64,000 nt of DNA from Pseudomonadota bacterium (GTDB taxonomy: Bacteria; Pseudomonadota; Alphaproteobacteria; Rhodobacterales; Rhodobacteraceae), in assembly GCA_018240425.1 (NCBI GenBank), contig JAFEFU010000073.1, positions 1-64,000 of the forward strand, in the 5' to 3' direction. Shown here in pieces: positions 24,991 to 33,899 of the stretch (within the stretch, counting starts at the first letter, position 1; each line of letters begins with the position of its first letter). Under the pieces are notes generated by a model. That model worked only from the letters and a program-made list of their open reading frames with translations, made no database searches and was not told the origin of the DNA. The position numbers and the translations under genes were made by a program.

Positions 24991-25764
24991 TCAGCGGTGC
25001 CCGATCCCGGCAAGGAATTCGGTCAGGATCGCGGCGAATTCGCGGGGGCGGTCGACCGGCGGCAGGTGCCCCGCGCCCCGGATCAGCTGGAAGCGCGCGC
25101 CGGGGACCAGATCGGCCAGCTCGCGCACCAGGTCGGGCGGGGTCGAGCCATCCTCCGATCCTGCGATGGCGAGGACCGGCAGGCGCAGGCCCGATGTCGG
25201 CACCAGGAAGTCTGCCCCGCCGACGGCCGCTGAGGTGCCGGCATAGCCCTCGACCGGGCAGGCCAGAAGCCGCGCCCGCCAGTGCCGACCTTCGGCGCCG
25301 TCAAGGAAGGCTGGCGGAAACCAGCGCGTCAGCACGCCATCGGCCACGGCGGCAACGCCCCCCGCCCGCACCGCCGCAACCCGTTCGTCCCAGATCGCCC
25401 GGGTGCCGATCTTGGCGGCGGTGTTCGACAGGACCAGCGCCCGCACCAGGTCAAGCCGCTTGGCCGCCAGGCCCTGCGCGATCAGCCCGCCCACCGACAG
25501 GCCGACGAACACGCAGTCCCGGACCCCCAGCCCATCCAGAAGTACCTCGGCGTCGCGCACCAGCCCGCCCATGCTGTAGGGCGGCGGCGGTACGTCCGAG
25601 CCGCCGTGCCCGCGCAGGTCGTAGCGGATCAGCCGCAGGCCCGGCGGCAGCAGCGGGATGACCTTGTCCCACAGGGTCAGGTCAAGGCCGAGGGCATGGG
25701 CAAAGACCACCGGCGGCCCGTCCGCCTGCCCCTCCTCGCGCCAGTTCAGCCGCACCTCGCCCAT
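24991..25764 (-). CDS. pcaD: 3-oxoadipate enol-lactonase-like alpha/beta hydrolase
   Basis: The 257-residue hydrolase closely follows the PcaD pattern: VVFAHALGLDLTLWDKV, RYDLRGHGGSD, nucleophile Ser90 in FVGLSVGGLIAQGLAAKR, LVLSNTAAKIG, and the catalytic His in GAGHLPPVDRP. PcaD opens 3-oxoadipate enol-lactone in aromatic degradation. No other pca genes are nearby, so the true substrate may be another lactone, perhaps linked to the adjacent enolase-superfamily enzyme. It is preceded by the second hydrolase gene with a 2-base gap. Confidence 0.78.
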   Translation of the reverse strand: MGEVRLNWREEGQADGPPVVFAHALGLDLTLWDKVIPLLPPGLRLIRYDLRGHGGSDVPPPPYSMGGLVRDAEVLLDGLGVRDCVFVGLSVGGLIAQGLAAKRLDLVRALVLSNTAAKIGTRAIWDERVAAVRAGGVAAVADGVLTRWFPPAFLDGAEGRHWRARLLACPVEGYAGTSAAVGGADFLVPTSGLRLPVLAIAGSEDGSTPPDLVRELADLVPGARFQLIRGAGHLPPVDRPREFAAILTEFLAGIGHR

Positions 25765-25766
25765 CG

Positions 25767-26600
25767 TCAGGCCCCCATCGCCGCCAGCCAGCGGCGCAGC
25801 GCCGCCAGTGCCTCGGGCTCGTCCAGGAAGGGGACATGGGCACGGTCGGGCACCTCGGCAAGGATCATGTCCGGCCGGCGCAGCGCCATCTCGGCGGCGG
25901 TGGCCGTGGACAGAAGGTCCGAATTCGCTCCACGGATCAGCGCCAGAGGCAGGCCGGCGCAGGCGTCGAACAGCGGCCAGAGATCGCCCGCGGGCGCGCT
26001 GAAGGACGCGAGGAAGGCCTCGCGCAGCGCCGGATCATAGCGGATCGTCAGGCCGCGCGGCCCTTCATCGTAAAGCCGTTCGGCAAAGGCCCGCCAGCGC
26101 GCCGCGGGCACGTTGGCGAATCCTGTCAGGGTCTGGGGCAGCCGCTCGACCAGCGCATCAAGGCTTCGCGCCGCGGGATTGCGCCCGACATAGTCGGCTA
26201 TCTTCTCCAGCCCCGCCCGCTCGATCACCGGGCCGATGTCGTTCAGGCACAGGCCGATCAGCCGGTCATGGGCTGTCGCCGCCAGCGCCATCCCGATCAG
26301 CCCGCCGCGCGAGGTGCCGAGGATCGCCGCCTTCTCAAGGCCCAGATGATCCATCAGCGCCAGCACGTCGGCGGCCTCTTGCGGGATCGTGTAGCTGGCC
26401 GCCCCGGTCCGGTCCGAGGCGCCGCGCCCGCGGTAGTCGGGTCGGATCAGCCGGACATGGGCGAGATGCGGCGCGACGAAGTCGAAATCGGTGTGCGTCC
26501 GCGTCAGCCCGGCCAGACAGATGACCGGCAGTCCGGCGCCTTGGTCGGCATAGGCCAGCCGCGCGCCGTCTCGGCCGTGAAAGTAGGATGCCACCGCCAT
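25767..26600 (-). CDS. Alpha/beta-hydrolase
   Basis: The 277-residue protein shows the hydrolase pattern PVICLAGLTRTHTDF, RPDYRGRGASD, nucleophile Ser in LGTSRGGLIGMALAA, an acidic residue in LALIRGANSDLL and His in VPDRAHVPFLDEPEA. It could be an esterase, lactonase or C-C hydrolase; the sequence does not decide. The start is the ATG at 26600. It lies two bases before the pcaD-like gene, so the two form an operon, probably together with the enolase-superfamily gene. Confidence 0.85.
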   Translation of the reverse strand: MAVASYFHGRDGARLAYADQGAGLPVICLAGLTRTHTDFDFVAPHLAHVRLIRPDYRGRGASDRTGAASYTIPQEAADVLALMDHLGLEKAAILGTSRGGLIGMALAATAHDRLIGLCLNDIGPVIERAGLEKIADYVGRNPAARSLDALVERLPQTLTGFANVPAARWRAFAERLYDEGPRGLTIRYDPALREAFLASFSAPAGDLWPLFDACAGLPLALIRGANSDLLSTATAAEMALRRPDMILAEVPDRAHVPFLDEPEALAALRRWLAAMGA

Positions 26601-26673
26601 GCCCTCTGCCTTTTCTCTGCGGAAATACTCCGGGGGCGTCCCGATGACATCCGGGGCGGGGCCGCCCCTTGCC

Positions 26674-27468
26674 TCACCCGCCCATATGCTCCGGCTGCGG
26701 CATCCCCAGCACATGATAGCCGCCGTCCACACGGATGATCTCGCCGGTGGTGCAGGCGCCGTAGTCCGAGCAGAGATAGACCGCCGTTCCTCCGATCGCC
26801 TCGAGCGTCGCGTTGGCGCGCAGGGGGGCGTTCGCCTCGGTGTGGCGGAATGTGGCGCGCGCCCCGCCGATCGCGGCCCCCGCCAGCGTCTTCATCGGGC
26901 CGGGGCTGATCGCGTTCACCCGGATCTTCTGCGGGCCGAGGTCGTTGGCCAGATAGCGCGTGGCGCTTTCAAGTGCCGCCTTGGCGACGCCCATCACGTT
27001 GTAGTTGGGCGTCACCCGGTTGGACCCGCCGTAGGTCAGCGTGATCAGGCTGCCGCCCGCCGGCATGAGTTCGGCCGCGCGCCGCGCCACGTCGATGAAG
27101 GAAAAGCACGAGATCGCCAGCGAGTTGGTGAAGTTGCCGCGGGTGGTGTTGATGAACCGGCCGGTCAGTTCGTGCTTGTCGGAATAGGCGATGGCATGGA
27201 CCAGGAAGTCGATCGTGCCCCACCGCGCCTCAAGCGCCGCGAAACAGGCGGCGAGGCTCGCGTCGTCCATCACGTCGACATCGACAAGGAAGTCCGACCC
27301 GACCGAGGCCGCCAGCGGCTCGACCCGCTTGCCGAAGGCCTCGCCCTGATAGGAAAACGCCAGTTCCGCCCCTTCGGCGGCCAGCGCGCTCGCGATGCCC
27401 CAGGCAATGGAACGGTCGTTCGCGACGCCCATGACAAGCCCGCGCTTGCCCTTCATCAATCCGGTCAT
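26674..27468 (-). CDS. fabI: Enoyl-[acyl-carrier-protein] reductase (NADH)
   Basis: The 264-residue short-chain dehydrogenase has FabI hallmarks: GLVMGVANDRSIAWGIA at the cofactor site, the Tyr/Lys pair in YNVMGVAKAALE, and ISPGPMKTLAGAAI. It performs the last reduction of each fatty-acid elongation cycle in the cytoplasm. It lies 6 bases after fabB and is the third gene of the fabA-fabB-fabI operon. This grouping supplies unsaturated fatty-acid synthesis. Confidence 0.96.
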   Translation of the reverse strand: MTGLMKGKRGLVMGVANDRSIAWGIASALAAEGAELAFSYQGEAFGKRVEPLAASVGSDFLVDVDVMDDASLAACFAALEARWGTIDFLVHAIAYSDKHELTGRFINTTRGNFTNSLAISCFSFIDVARRAAELMPAGGSLITLTYGGSNRVTPNYNVMGVAKAALESATRYLANDLGPQKIRVNAISPGPMKTLAGAAIGGARATFRHTEANAPLRANATLEAIGGTAVYLCSDYGACTTGEIIRVDGGYHVLGMPQPEHMGG

Positions 27469-27474
27469 GTCAGC

Positions 27475-28704
27475 TTATCCGAGATACTTGCTCATCACGA
27501 GCGTGGCGTTGGTCCCGCCAAAGCCGAACGAGTTCGACAGGACGGAATCGAGCTTTACCCCTTCGCGGAGCTTGGTGACGATCTCGGCGGTGTCCAGCGC
27601 CGGGTCGAGTGCCGTCACGTTGGCCGAGGCGGCGATGAAGTCGCCGTTCATCATCAAGAGGGAATAGATCGCCTCGTGCACACCGGTCGCCCCGAGGCTG
27701 TGCCCGGTCAGCGATTTCGTGGACGAGACCGGCGGCGTCTGGCCCTTGCCGAAGACCCGGCGGATGGCCTCGACCTCGGTCACGTCGCCGACCACGGTCG
27801 AGGTGCCGTGGCTGTTGATATAGTCGATCCGCCGCCCCTTGGGCAGGGTCGAGAGCGCCAGCCGCATCGAGCGTTCGCCACCCTCGCCCGAGGGCGCGAC
27901 CATGTCGTGGCCGTCCGAGGTCGCGCCATAGCCGGTGACTTCGCCATAGATCTTTGCGCCCCGGGCAAGGGCGTGGGACAGTTCTTCCAGCACCACGACA
28001 CCGCCGCCACCGGCGATCACGAATCCGTCGCGGGTCGCGTCATAGGGGCGGCTCGCGGTTGCCGGCGTGTCGTTGTACTTCGACGACATCGCCCCCATCG
28101 CGTCAAAGAGGCACGAGAGCGTCCAGTCCAGTTCCTCGCCGCCGCCGGCAAAGACGATGTCCTGCTTGCCCATCTGGATCAGCTCGACGCCATTGCCGAT
28201 GCAATGCGCGCTGGTCGAGCAGGCCGAGGTGATCGAATAGTTCACGCCCTTGATGCGGAAGGGCGTGGCGAGGCAGGCCGAGTTGGTCGAGGACATGCAG
28301 CGCGTCACCATGAACGGCCCCATCTTCTTCGGCGCGCCCTTGTTGATCACCGTGTCGAAGGCCACGAAGAAGTTCGATGTCGACGGTCCGCCCGACCCCA
28401 TGATCAGCCCCGAGCGTTCGTTCGAGACGTCCTTGTCCTCAAGCCCGCTGTCGGCGATCGCCTGCTCCATCGCCAGGAAGTTGTAGGCCGCGCCCGGACC
28501 CATGAAGCGCAGGTTGCGCTTGTCGATGTGATCCTCGAGCACGATCTGCGGCATGCCGTGGACCTGGCTGCGGAACCCGTGCTCGGCATATTCGGGGGCA
28601 AAGACGATGCCCGAGCGTCCGGCGCGCAGGCTGGCCTCGACCTCGGCGGCATTGTTGCCGATCGGCGAGACGATCCCGATCCCGGTGATGACGACGCTGC
28701 GCAT
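27475..28704 (-). CDS. fabB: 3-oxoacyl-[acyl-carrier-protein] synthase I
   Basis: The 409-residue condensing enzyme has the Cys-His-His triad: Cys in [12 protein letters not shown], His in [12 protein letters not shown] and His in [11 protein letters not shown]. The C-terminal [14 protein letters not shown] is typical. FabB elongates cis-3-decenoyl-ACP and is needed for unsaturated fatty acids. The order fabA-fabB-fabI in one direction, with only 24 and 6 bases between genes, makes a dedicated operon. Confidence 0.96.
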   Translation of the reverse strand: MRSVVITGIGIVSPIGNNAAEVEASLRAGRSGIVFAPEYAEHGFRSQVHGMPQIVLEDHIDKRNLRFMGPGAAYNFLAMEQAIADSGLEDKDVSNERSGLIMGSGGPSTSNFFVAFDTVINKGAPKKMGPFMVTRCMSSTNSACLATPFRIKGVNYSITSACSTSAHCIGNGVELIQMGKQDIVFAGGGEELDWTLSCLFDAMGAMSSKYNDTPATASRPYDATRDGFVIAGGGGVVVLEELSHALARGAKIYGEVTGYGATSDGHDMVAPSGEGGERSMRLALSTLPKGRRIDYINSHGTSTVVGDVTEVEAIRRVFGKGQTPPVSSTKSLTGHSLGATGVHEAIYSLLMMNGDFIAASANVTALDPALDTAEIVTKLREGVKLDSVLSNSFGFGGTNATLVMSKYLG

Positions 28705-28728
28705 GGGCGCACTCCTTATTCAGCAGGG

Positions 28729-29238
28729 TCAGTTCGCCGACAGGGCGACCTTCATGTCGGTGACCTGATAGATGACCTCGCCATCGGCCTCGACGATGCC
28801 GTTGGCGACGCCCATCGTCAGGCGCCGGGTCTGGATGGCCTTGGTGAAATCGACCTTGTAGGTCAGCATCCTGCGGTCGGGCCGCACCATGCCGGTCAGC
28901 TTGACCTCGCCGACGCCGAGCGCGTAGCCCCGCCCCTCCCATCCCCGCCAGCCGAGGTTGAAGCCGGTAAGCTGCCAGAGCCCGTCAAGCCCGAGGCAGC
29001 CGGGCATGATCGGGTTGCCGGGAAAGTGGCAGTCGAAGAACCAGAGGTCGGGCCGGATGTCGAATTCGGCGACGACATGGCCCTTGCCATGTTCGCCACG
29101 ATCGCCGGAAATGTCGGTGATGCGGTCCATCATCAGCATCGGCGGCGCCGGAAGCTGGGCGTTGCCCGGCCCGAACAGTTCACCCCGCGCGCATTTCAGA
29201 AGCTCATCCCTGCCGAAGCTCGAGGGGTATTGCGCCAT
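28729..29238 (-). CDS. fabA: 3-hydroxyacyl-[acyl-carrier-protein] dehydratase/isomerase
   Basis: The 169-residue hot-dog-fold enzyme has the active-site His and Asp in [24 protein letters not shown]. FabA dehydrates 3-hydroxydecanoyl-ACP and isomerises the product, starting unsaturated fatty-acid synthesis. The start is the ATG at 29238 ([14 protein letters not shown]). It is divergent from irr, with 149 bases between the starts, so both promoters share that gap. This arrangement suggests iron- or heme-linked coordination, though I see no definite Irr site. Confidence 0.96.
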   Translation of the reverse strand: MAQYPSSFGRDELLKCARGELFGPGNAQLPAPPMLMMDRITDISGDRGEHGKGHVVAEFDIRPDLWFFDCHFPGNPIMPGCLGLDGLWQLTGFNLGWRGWEGRGYALGVGEVKLTGMVRPDRRMLTYKVDFTKAIQTRRLTMGVANGIVEADGEVIYQVTDMKVALSAN

Positions 29239-29340
29239 CCCGACCGCCCTTGATCGCGTTTCATTGCAAGCCCTGTAACATTCCGCCCGTCGCAAGGGCA
29301 AGTGCGCGATGCCGCCGCCGTCATCCGTTCCCCGTGATCA

Positions 29341-29369
29341 TTGAACTTTGCCCCCTGAGGGCTTTATAG
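29341..29369 (+). promoter_or_regulatory. Sigma-70-type promoter of irr
   Basis: TTGAAC at 29341-29346 and TTATAG at 29364-29369 are separated by 17 bases, a near-consensus housekeeping promoter. It lies about 20 bases before the irr start codon, so the leader would be short. No regulatory dyad overlaps it clearly. Confidence 0.65.
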
Positions 29370-29387
29370 AGAGGGTGACGGCATCTT

Positions 29388-29813
29388 GTGGAGCCCATGC
29401 AGAAAAGCGCCGAACATCGCGGGACGGAATGGCTGGCGGCCGTCGGGCTGCGCCCGACCCGCCAGCGGCTGGCGCTTGCGACGCTTCTGGTGGGCGACGG
29501 TCTTGATCGGCACGTCACCGCCGAAAGCCTGTTCGCTGCCGCCCGCGCCGCGGGCGAGGGCGTATCGCTCGCCACGGTCTACAACACGCTGCGCACCTTC
29601 TGCGAGGCCGGCCTGATGAGCGAGATCACCGTCGATGGCACCCGCAGCTATTTCGACACCCGGCTTGACGATCATCCGCACTTCTACTGGGAAGACAGCG
29701 CCGAACTGACCGACGCCCCCAAGGAAGAGCTGGAGATCGCCCGCCTGCCGATCCCGCCTGCGGGTGCTGCCGTTGCCCGCGTCGACGTGGTGATCCGGCT
29801 GAAGCGGACCTGA
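29388..29813 (+). CDS. irr: Iron response regulator Irr (Fur family)
   Basis: The 141-residue Fur-superfamily regulator has a winged helix (RPTRQRLALATLLVGDGLDRHVTAESLFAAARA, SLATVYNTLRTF) and the Irr signature LDDHPHFYWEDSAELTDAP, which replaces the usual Fur metal-binding HxHHDH. Irr controls heme and iron genes in Rhizobiales and Rhodobacterales in response to heme status. The start may be the GTG at 29388 or the ATG at 29397; the spacing from the GAGGG sequence favours the GTG. Divergent from fabA. Confidence 0.9.
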   Translation: MEPMQKSAEHRGTEWLAAVGLRPTRQRLALATLLVGDGLDRHVTAESLFAAARAAGEGVSLATVYNTLRTFCEAGLMSEITVDGTRSYFDTRLDDHPHFYWEDSAELTDAPKEELEIARLPIPPAGAAVARVDVVIRLKRT

Positions 29814-29845
29814 CCGGCGGCCTTCGGGACAGGCGGGACGGTCAG
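29810..29845. terminator. Inverted repeat around the convergent stops of irr and the next gene
   Basis: CTGACCG (29810-29816) pairs perfectly with CGGTCAG (29839-29845). The irr TGA lies in the left arm and the opposing gene's TGA in the right arm. The 22-base loop has no T-tract, so terminator function is inferred. Confidence 0.5.
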
Positions 29846-30705
29846 AACCATTGCCCCGGCTCGATCATTCCCAGGTCCAGCAGCTGCCGCGATGTCCATT
29901 CGAAGCGGGCCGATCCCGCCCAGGCAAAGCTGCCGATCGCCCAGCTTGACCCCGGGTTGGTCTTCAGGGCCTTCGCCGTGCGGAACGACGCCACCGCCGC
30001 CGTCAGGTTGTGATGCCAGGGGCACGAGACGGTGTTCATCTCCTCGTCCGACAGGGTGAAGTCGGCGCGCATCTCAAGGCCCTTGGCCGGCCGGAACAGC
30101 GCCGTCCTGTCCAGCCGGCGCCGCGCCCAGGGGATATGCTCCTCGAACCGCCAGCGGATACCGCCGAACACGTCGAACTGGCGCTCCAGCGGCTTGCCGT
30201 CGCTGCCGAACCGCTCGAGCGCGTAATATCCCCGGCTGTCGAACAGCGCCTCGTCACGGCTGACCGCGTTGGGAAACCGGCCGAGGTCGGCGGCATAGAG
30301 GTCGATCACATAGGCCAGCATCGCCGCCCGCCGCTCTTCGGAGTGGAAGGCCAGCATCTCGCCCACCTGCCGTGATTCGCAGAAGGGAAAGAACAGGTAC
30401 TCGGCGTTGTAGCCCCAGTAGAGCCAGGTTGTCGGAGGGCAGCGGGCGATCACCCGGCCGAGCGCGGCGGGAACCGCGTTGCGCGCCGAGAGGTCGCAGT
30501 CAACCGCCACCACGCTTTCCGCCTCGGGTGGAAGGGGCAGACGCGGCGGGCACAGGAGGATCACCTGGGAAAATCCGATGCGCTGGTGGTGCGCGACGGT
30601 CGAGGCGATCTCGACCTCGTCCTCGCAGAAGATCAGGGCCACCGGCCCCCTCGCCAGCGCCGCCTGCCCGCCGCGCAAGAACTCCTCGATCGAAGCGTAG
30701 TGCAT
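29842..30705 (-). CDS. Conserved hypothetical protein, weakly glycosyltransferase-like
   Basis: The 287-residue cytoplasmic protein has no signal peptide or membrane segment. The N-terminal [32 protein letters not shown] looks like the first strand-helix-strand of GT-A glycosyltransferases that start with a reactive Asn or Asp position, and the motif [15 protein letters not shown] recurs in that group. I do not recognise a catalytic DxD. The C-terminal half is rich in aromatic residues ([31 protein letters not shown]). It lies upstream of, and divergent from, miaB and converges on irr. Function is unknown; a glycosyltransferase is only a guess. Confidence 0.6.
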   Translation of the reverse strand: MHYASIEEFLRGGQAALARGPVALIFCEDEVEIASTVAHHQRIGFSQVILLCPPRLPLPPEAESVVAVDCDLSARNAVPAALGRVIARCPPTTWLYWGYNAEYLFFPFCESRQVGEMLAFHSEERRAAMLAYVIDLYAADLGRFPNAVSRDEALFDSRGYYALERFGSDGKPLERQFDVFGGIRWRFEEHIPWARRRLDRTALFRPAKGLEMRADFTLSDEEMNTVSCPWHHNLTAAVASFRTAKALKTNPGSSWAIGSFAWAGSARFEWTSRQLLDLGMIEPGQWF

Positions 30706-30827
30706 CCCTTGCCCGTTTTCGGCTAGGATTCCCCGATGCCGGCGGCCAATGCAAGCCGCTTGATGGTGGGCCAGATTGCGGAAGCGGGCCGATATCGCTA
30801 AGGGAGCGCATCCCGAAGGGGCGGATC

Positions 30828-32159
30828 ATGGCGGAACCGAAGAAGCTTTTCATCAAGACCTATGGCTGTCAGATGAACGTCTATGACAGCGAGCGCATGG
30901 CCGAGGCCTTGGGCGCCGAGGGCTATGTCACCACCGGGCGCGCCGACGAGGCCGACATGGTGCTTCTGAACACCTGCCACATCCGCGAGAAGGCGTCCGA
31001 GAAGCTTTATTCCGATCTCGGTCGCCTGCGGCCGCTGAAGGCCGGCAAGCCCGACCTGAAGATCGGCGTCGCCGGCTGTGTCGCGCAGGCCGAAGGTGCG
31101 GAAATCATCAGGCGGATGCCGATGGTTGACCTGGTCGTCGGCCCGCAAAGCTATCACCGTCTGCCGGCGATGGCGCGGGCAGCTGAACAAGGGCAGAGGC
31201 CGGTCGATACCGACTTCCCGGCCGAGGACAAGTTCGACCACCTGCCCGAACGCCCGGCCGCGGTCCGTCCGACGGCGTTCCTGACCGTGCAGGAAGGGTG
31301 CGACAAGTTCTGCGCCTTTTGCGTGGTGCCATACACCCGCGGGTCCGAAGTCAGCCGGCCGGCGACGCGCATCCTGGACGAGGCGAGGAAACTGGCCGAC
31401 AAGGGGGTGCGCGAGATCACGCTTCTGGGCCAGAACGTCAATGCCTATCACGGCGAGGGCCCCGCTGCCGAGGGCGGCGGCGACTGGTCGCTGGCGCGGC
31501 TGGTCCGGGCACTGGCGCAGATCGACGGGCTGGCGCGCATCCGCTATACCACCTCGCATCCGAACGACATGGACGACGAGCTGATCGCCGCGCATGGCGA
31601 GGAAACCAAGCTGATGCCCTATCTGCACCTGCCGGTGCAGTCGGGGTCGGACCGGATCCTGAAGGCGATGAACCGCCGGCATACGGCGGACAGCTACCTG
31701 AAGCTGGTCGAGAAAATCCGCGCTGCCCGTCCCGACATGATGATGTCGGGCGACTTCATCGTGGGCTTCCCCGGCGAGACCGACGCCGATTTCGCCGAAA
31801 CGCTCGATCTGGTTCGCGCCGTGGGCTACGGCATGGCCTATTCGTTCAAGTACTCCGCCCGCCCCGGCACGCCGGCTGCCGAGCGCGCGCCGGTTCCCGG
31901 CGCGGTCGCCGATGCGCGCTTGCAGGAGTTGCAGGCGCTCATCACCTCCCAGCAGCACGCCGCGCAGGAGGCGATGGTCGGGCGCGAGGTGGGGGTATTG
32001 TTCGAGAAGCCGGGGCGGCTGAAGGGCCAGATGGTCGGCAAGTCCGACTATCTGCACGCCGTTCATGTCAGGGACGACAGCCTTCGCGCCGGCGAGATCG
32101 CGCGGGTGCGGATCACGGCGAGCGAGACGAATTCGCTGGCAGGGGTTCTGGTCGGCTAA
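30828..32159 (+). CDS. miaB: tRNA-2-methylthio-N6-isopentenyladenosine synthase
   Basis: The 443-residue methylthiotransferase has the N-terminal UPF0004 domain with three cluster cysteines ([32 protein letters not shown]). The radical SAM CxxxCxxC motif is in [19 protein letters not shown], and a C-terminal TRAM domain follows. It adds a methylthio group to i6A37 of tRNAs. The start is the ATG at 30828. It is monocistronic and converges on pheA across a structured gap. Confidence 0.96.
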   Translation: MAEPKKLFIKTYGCQMNVYDSERMAEALGAEGYVTTGRADEADMVLLNTCHIREKASEKLYSDLGRLRPLKAGKPDLKIGVAGCVAQAEGAEIIRRMPMVDLVVGPQSYHRLPAMARAAEQGQRPVDTDFPAEDKFDHLPERPAAVRPTAFLTVQEGCDKFCAFCVVPYTRGSEVSRPATRILDEARKLADKGVREITLLGQNVNAYHGEGPAAEGGGDWSLARLVRALAQIDGLARIRYTTSHPNDMDDELIAAHGEETKLMPYLHLPVQSGSDRILKAMNRRHTADSYLKLVEKIRAARPDMMMSGDFIVGFPGETDADFAETLDLVRAVGYGMAYSFKYSARPGTPAAERAPVPGAVADARLQELQALITSQQHAAQEAMVGREVGVLFEKPGRLKGQMVGKSDYLHAVHVRDDSLRAGEIARVRITASETNSLAGVLVG

Positions 32160-32180
32160 CCATTTTCTGACGCTTGATTA

Positions 32181-32250
32181 GTCCGCCTCCGATACCAGAA
32201 AGCCCGCGTATTCCAAATCTGGTTCCCGGCGGCATGCGTCACGGGCGGAC
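32181..32250. repeat. Nested inverted repeats between miaB and pheA
   Basis: The outer arms GTCCGCC (32181-32187) and GGCGGAC (32244-32250) enclose the inner arms ACCAGA (32194-32199) and TCTGGT (32218-32223). They fill most of the 117-base gap between the two convergent genes. There is no T-tract. It could be a termination or mRNA-stability structure. Confidence 0.45.
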
Positions 32251-32276
32251 GCGGCGGATCGGCCCTTCGGCTCGCC

Positions 32277-33116
32277 CTACCCTCCGTGGCGCATCGGATC
32301 TGCGGGGTAGGTGCCGAGGATCTTCAGATACGAGGTGAAGTAGCGCAGCTCCTCCAGCGCCCTCTGGACATGGGCATCGTCGGGGTGGCCCTCGATGTCG
32401 GAATAGAACTGGGTGGCCGAGAACACCCCGTCGACCATGTAGCTTTCCAGCTTGGTCATGTTGACGCCGTTGGTGGCGAAGCCGCCCATCGCCTTGTAGA
32501 GCGCGGCGGGGATGTTCCTGACGCGGAAGACGAAGCTGGTCATCATCCCGTCGCCGCCGCGCCGGTTCAGGTCGGGGTCGCGGGACATGACCAGAAAGCG
32601 GGTGGTGTTGTTCGACTTGTCCTCGATATGCCGCGCGATCACGTCGAGCCCGTAGATCTCGCCGGCGAGTTCGGAGGCGAGGGCCGCGAGTTTCGGGTCG
32701 CCCAGTTCGGCGACATGGCGGGCCGAGCCGGCGGTGTCGGCGCCGGTGACGGGCTTGAGGCTGTGCTGGCGCAGGAAGCCCCGGCACTGGCCGAGAAGGA
32801 CGGTATGGCTCATCGCCTGTTCGACCTTGGCCAGCGGGGTTCCGGGCACGGCCAGCAGGTTGATGTGGACGCGCACGAAGGCCTCGTCGACGATGTGGAG
32901 ACCGCTTTCGGGGAGAAGGTGGTGAATGTCGGCGACCCGCCCGTAGGTCGAGTTTTCCACCGGCAGCATGGCGAGATCGGCATCGCCGCGCCGGCAGAGG
33001 TCGATGGCGTCCTCGAAGGTGGCGCAGGGCACGGCTTCCATCGCCGGACGGGCCTGGCGGCAGGCCTGATGCGAGTAGGCGCCCGGCTCTCCCTGGAAGG
33101 CGATGCGTCCCGTCAT
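32277..33116 (-). CDS. pheA: Prephenate dehydratase
   Basis: The 279-residue monofunctional enzyme converts prephenate to phenylpyruvate for phenylalanine synthesis. The catalytic domain begins MTGRIAFQGEPGAYSHQA and contains LPVENSTYGRVADIHHLL. The conserved Thr-Arg-Phe catalytic motif is in DKSNNTTRFLVMSR. A C-terminal ACT domain (SFVFRVRNIPAALYKAMGGFATNGVNMTKLES) would bind phenylalanine for feedback control. There is no chorismate mutase domain, as usual in Alphaproteobacteria. The start is the ATG at 33116; it is divergent from cycM. Confidence 0.95.
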   Translation of the reverse strand: MTGRIAFQGEPGAYSHQACRQARPAMEAVPCATFEDAIDLCRRGDADLAMLPVENSTYGRVADIHHLLPESGLHIVDEAFVRVHINLLAVPGTPLAKVEQAMSHTVLLGQCRGFLRQHSLKPVTGADTAGSARHVAELGDPKLAALASELAGEIYGLDVIARHIEDKSNNTTRFLVMSRDPDLNRRGGDGMMTSFVFRVRNIPAALYKAMGGFATNGVNMTKLESYMVDGVFSATQFYSDIEGHPDDAHVQRALEELRYFTSYLKILGTYPADPMRHGG

Positions 33117-33232
33117 GCTTGTCTCCGATGCCACGCGCCCGAAAAAGGGCAATTCCCGGCGCTACTATACCTTGATCCCCGGACGGGGAAGCGGATAGAT
33201 ACCGGCCAAACCATGCCAGAGCGGGGCGCGAC

Positions 33233-33760
33233 ATGTTCGACACGATGACTGTAACGAAGGCTGGCGGCGCCGTCTGCGGTGCGCTCCTGATCTTTCTGCT
33301 GGGCAACTGGGGGGCGGAGTCGCTTTACAACACCGAGCCGGCCAAGGTGCATGGCGAGGAGGTCGCGCAGGCCTACACGATCGATACCGGCGCCGCCGCG
33401 GCGCCTGCGGCCGGGACCGCCGCCGCCGGGCCGGACTTCGCCACCGTCTTTGCCAAGGCCGACGCCTCGAAGGGCGAGCAGGTCTTCGGCAAGTGCAAGA
33501 GCTGCCACAAGATCGACGGCACCAACTCGACCGGCCCGCACCTGAACGGGGTGGTGGGCCGCGCCGTCGCTTCGGTCGCGGGCTTCAACTATTCGGACGC
33601 GCTGAAGAAGGTCGGCGGCGACTGGTCGCCGGAACAGCTGGACAAGTGGCTGGAAAGCCCCAAGGCCTTCGCCCCCGGCACCAAGATGAGCTTTGCCGGT
33701 CTGCCCAAGGTCGAGGACCGCGCCGACGTGATCGCCTATCTGAAGTCGCTGGGCGGCTGA
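33233..33760 (+). CDS. cycM: Membrane-anchored cytochrome c (CycM/c552 type)
   Basis: The 175-residue protein has an uncleaved N-terminal anchor (residues 9-29) and an Ala/Pro-rich linker (about 50-66). Its class I cytochrome c domain binds heme through Cys88, Cys91 and His92 (CKSCH), with Met152 (GTKMSF) as axial ligand. The starting sequence MFDTMTVTKAGGA closely resembles Paracoccus CycM, which carries electrons from the bc1 complex to terminal oxidase. This fits the cbb3 assembly genes at the right end. A strong terminator follows. Confidence 0.9.
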   Translation: MFDTMTVTKAGGAVCGALLIFLLGNWGAESLYNTEPAKVHGEEVAQAYTIDTGAAAAPAAGTAAAGPDFATVFAKADASKGEQVFGKCKSCHKIDGTNSTGPHLNGVVGRAVASVAGFNYSDALKKVGGDWSPEQLDKWLESPKAFAPGTKMSFAGLPKVEDRADVIAYLKSLGG

Positions 33761-33781
33761 GCGGGCACATTGTCCGACCGG

Positions 33782-33808
33782 AAGCCGCCCCCCGGGGCGG
33801 CTTTTTTC
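33782..33808 (+). terminator. Rho-independent terminator of cycM
   Basis: AAGCCGCC (33782-33789) pairs with GGCGGCTT (33796-33803) around a six-base loop, followed by a T-run to 33808. It lies 21 bases after the cycM stop codon and separates it from the yej operon. Confidence 0.9.
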
Positions 33809-33899
33809 TTGGCGGCGTCCGTCTCACGCATTCGCGCCTTGCGGTGCGCGACCGGGGCGCATTAGCCTGCCCGGCAATGACGTCCTGCCGGAGACAAGA

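Noticed and set aside
26599..29253. 884-residue plus-strand open frame opposite fabI-fabB-fabA
   Set aside because: It is an antisense artefact of high GC; the opposite strand holds three well-known enzymes with intact motifs.
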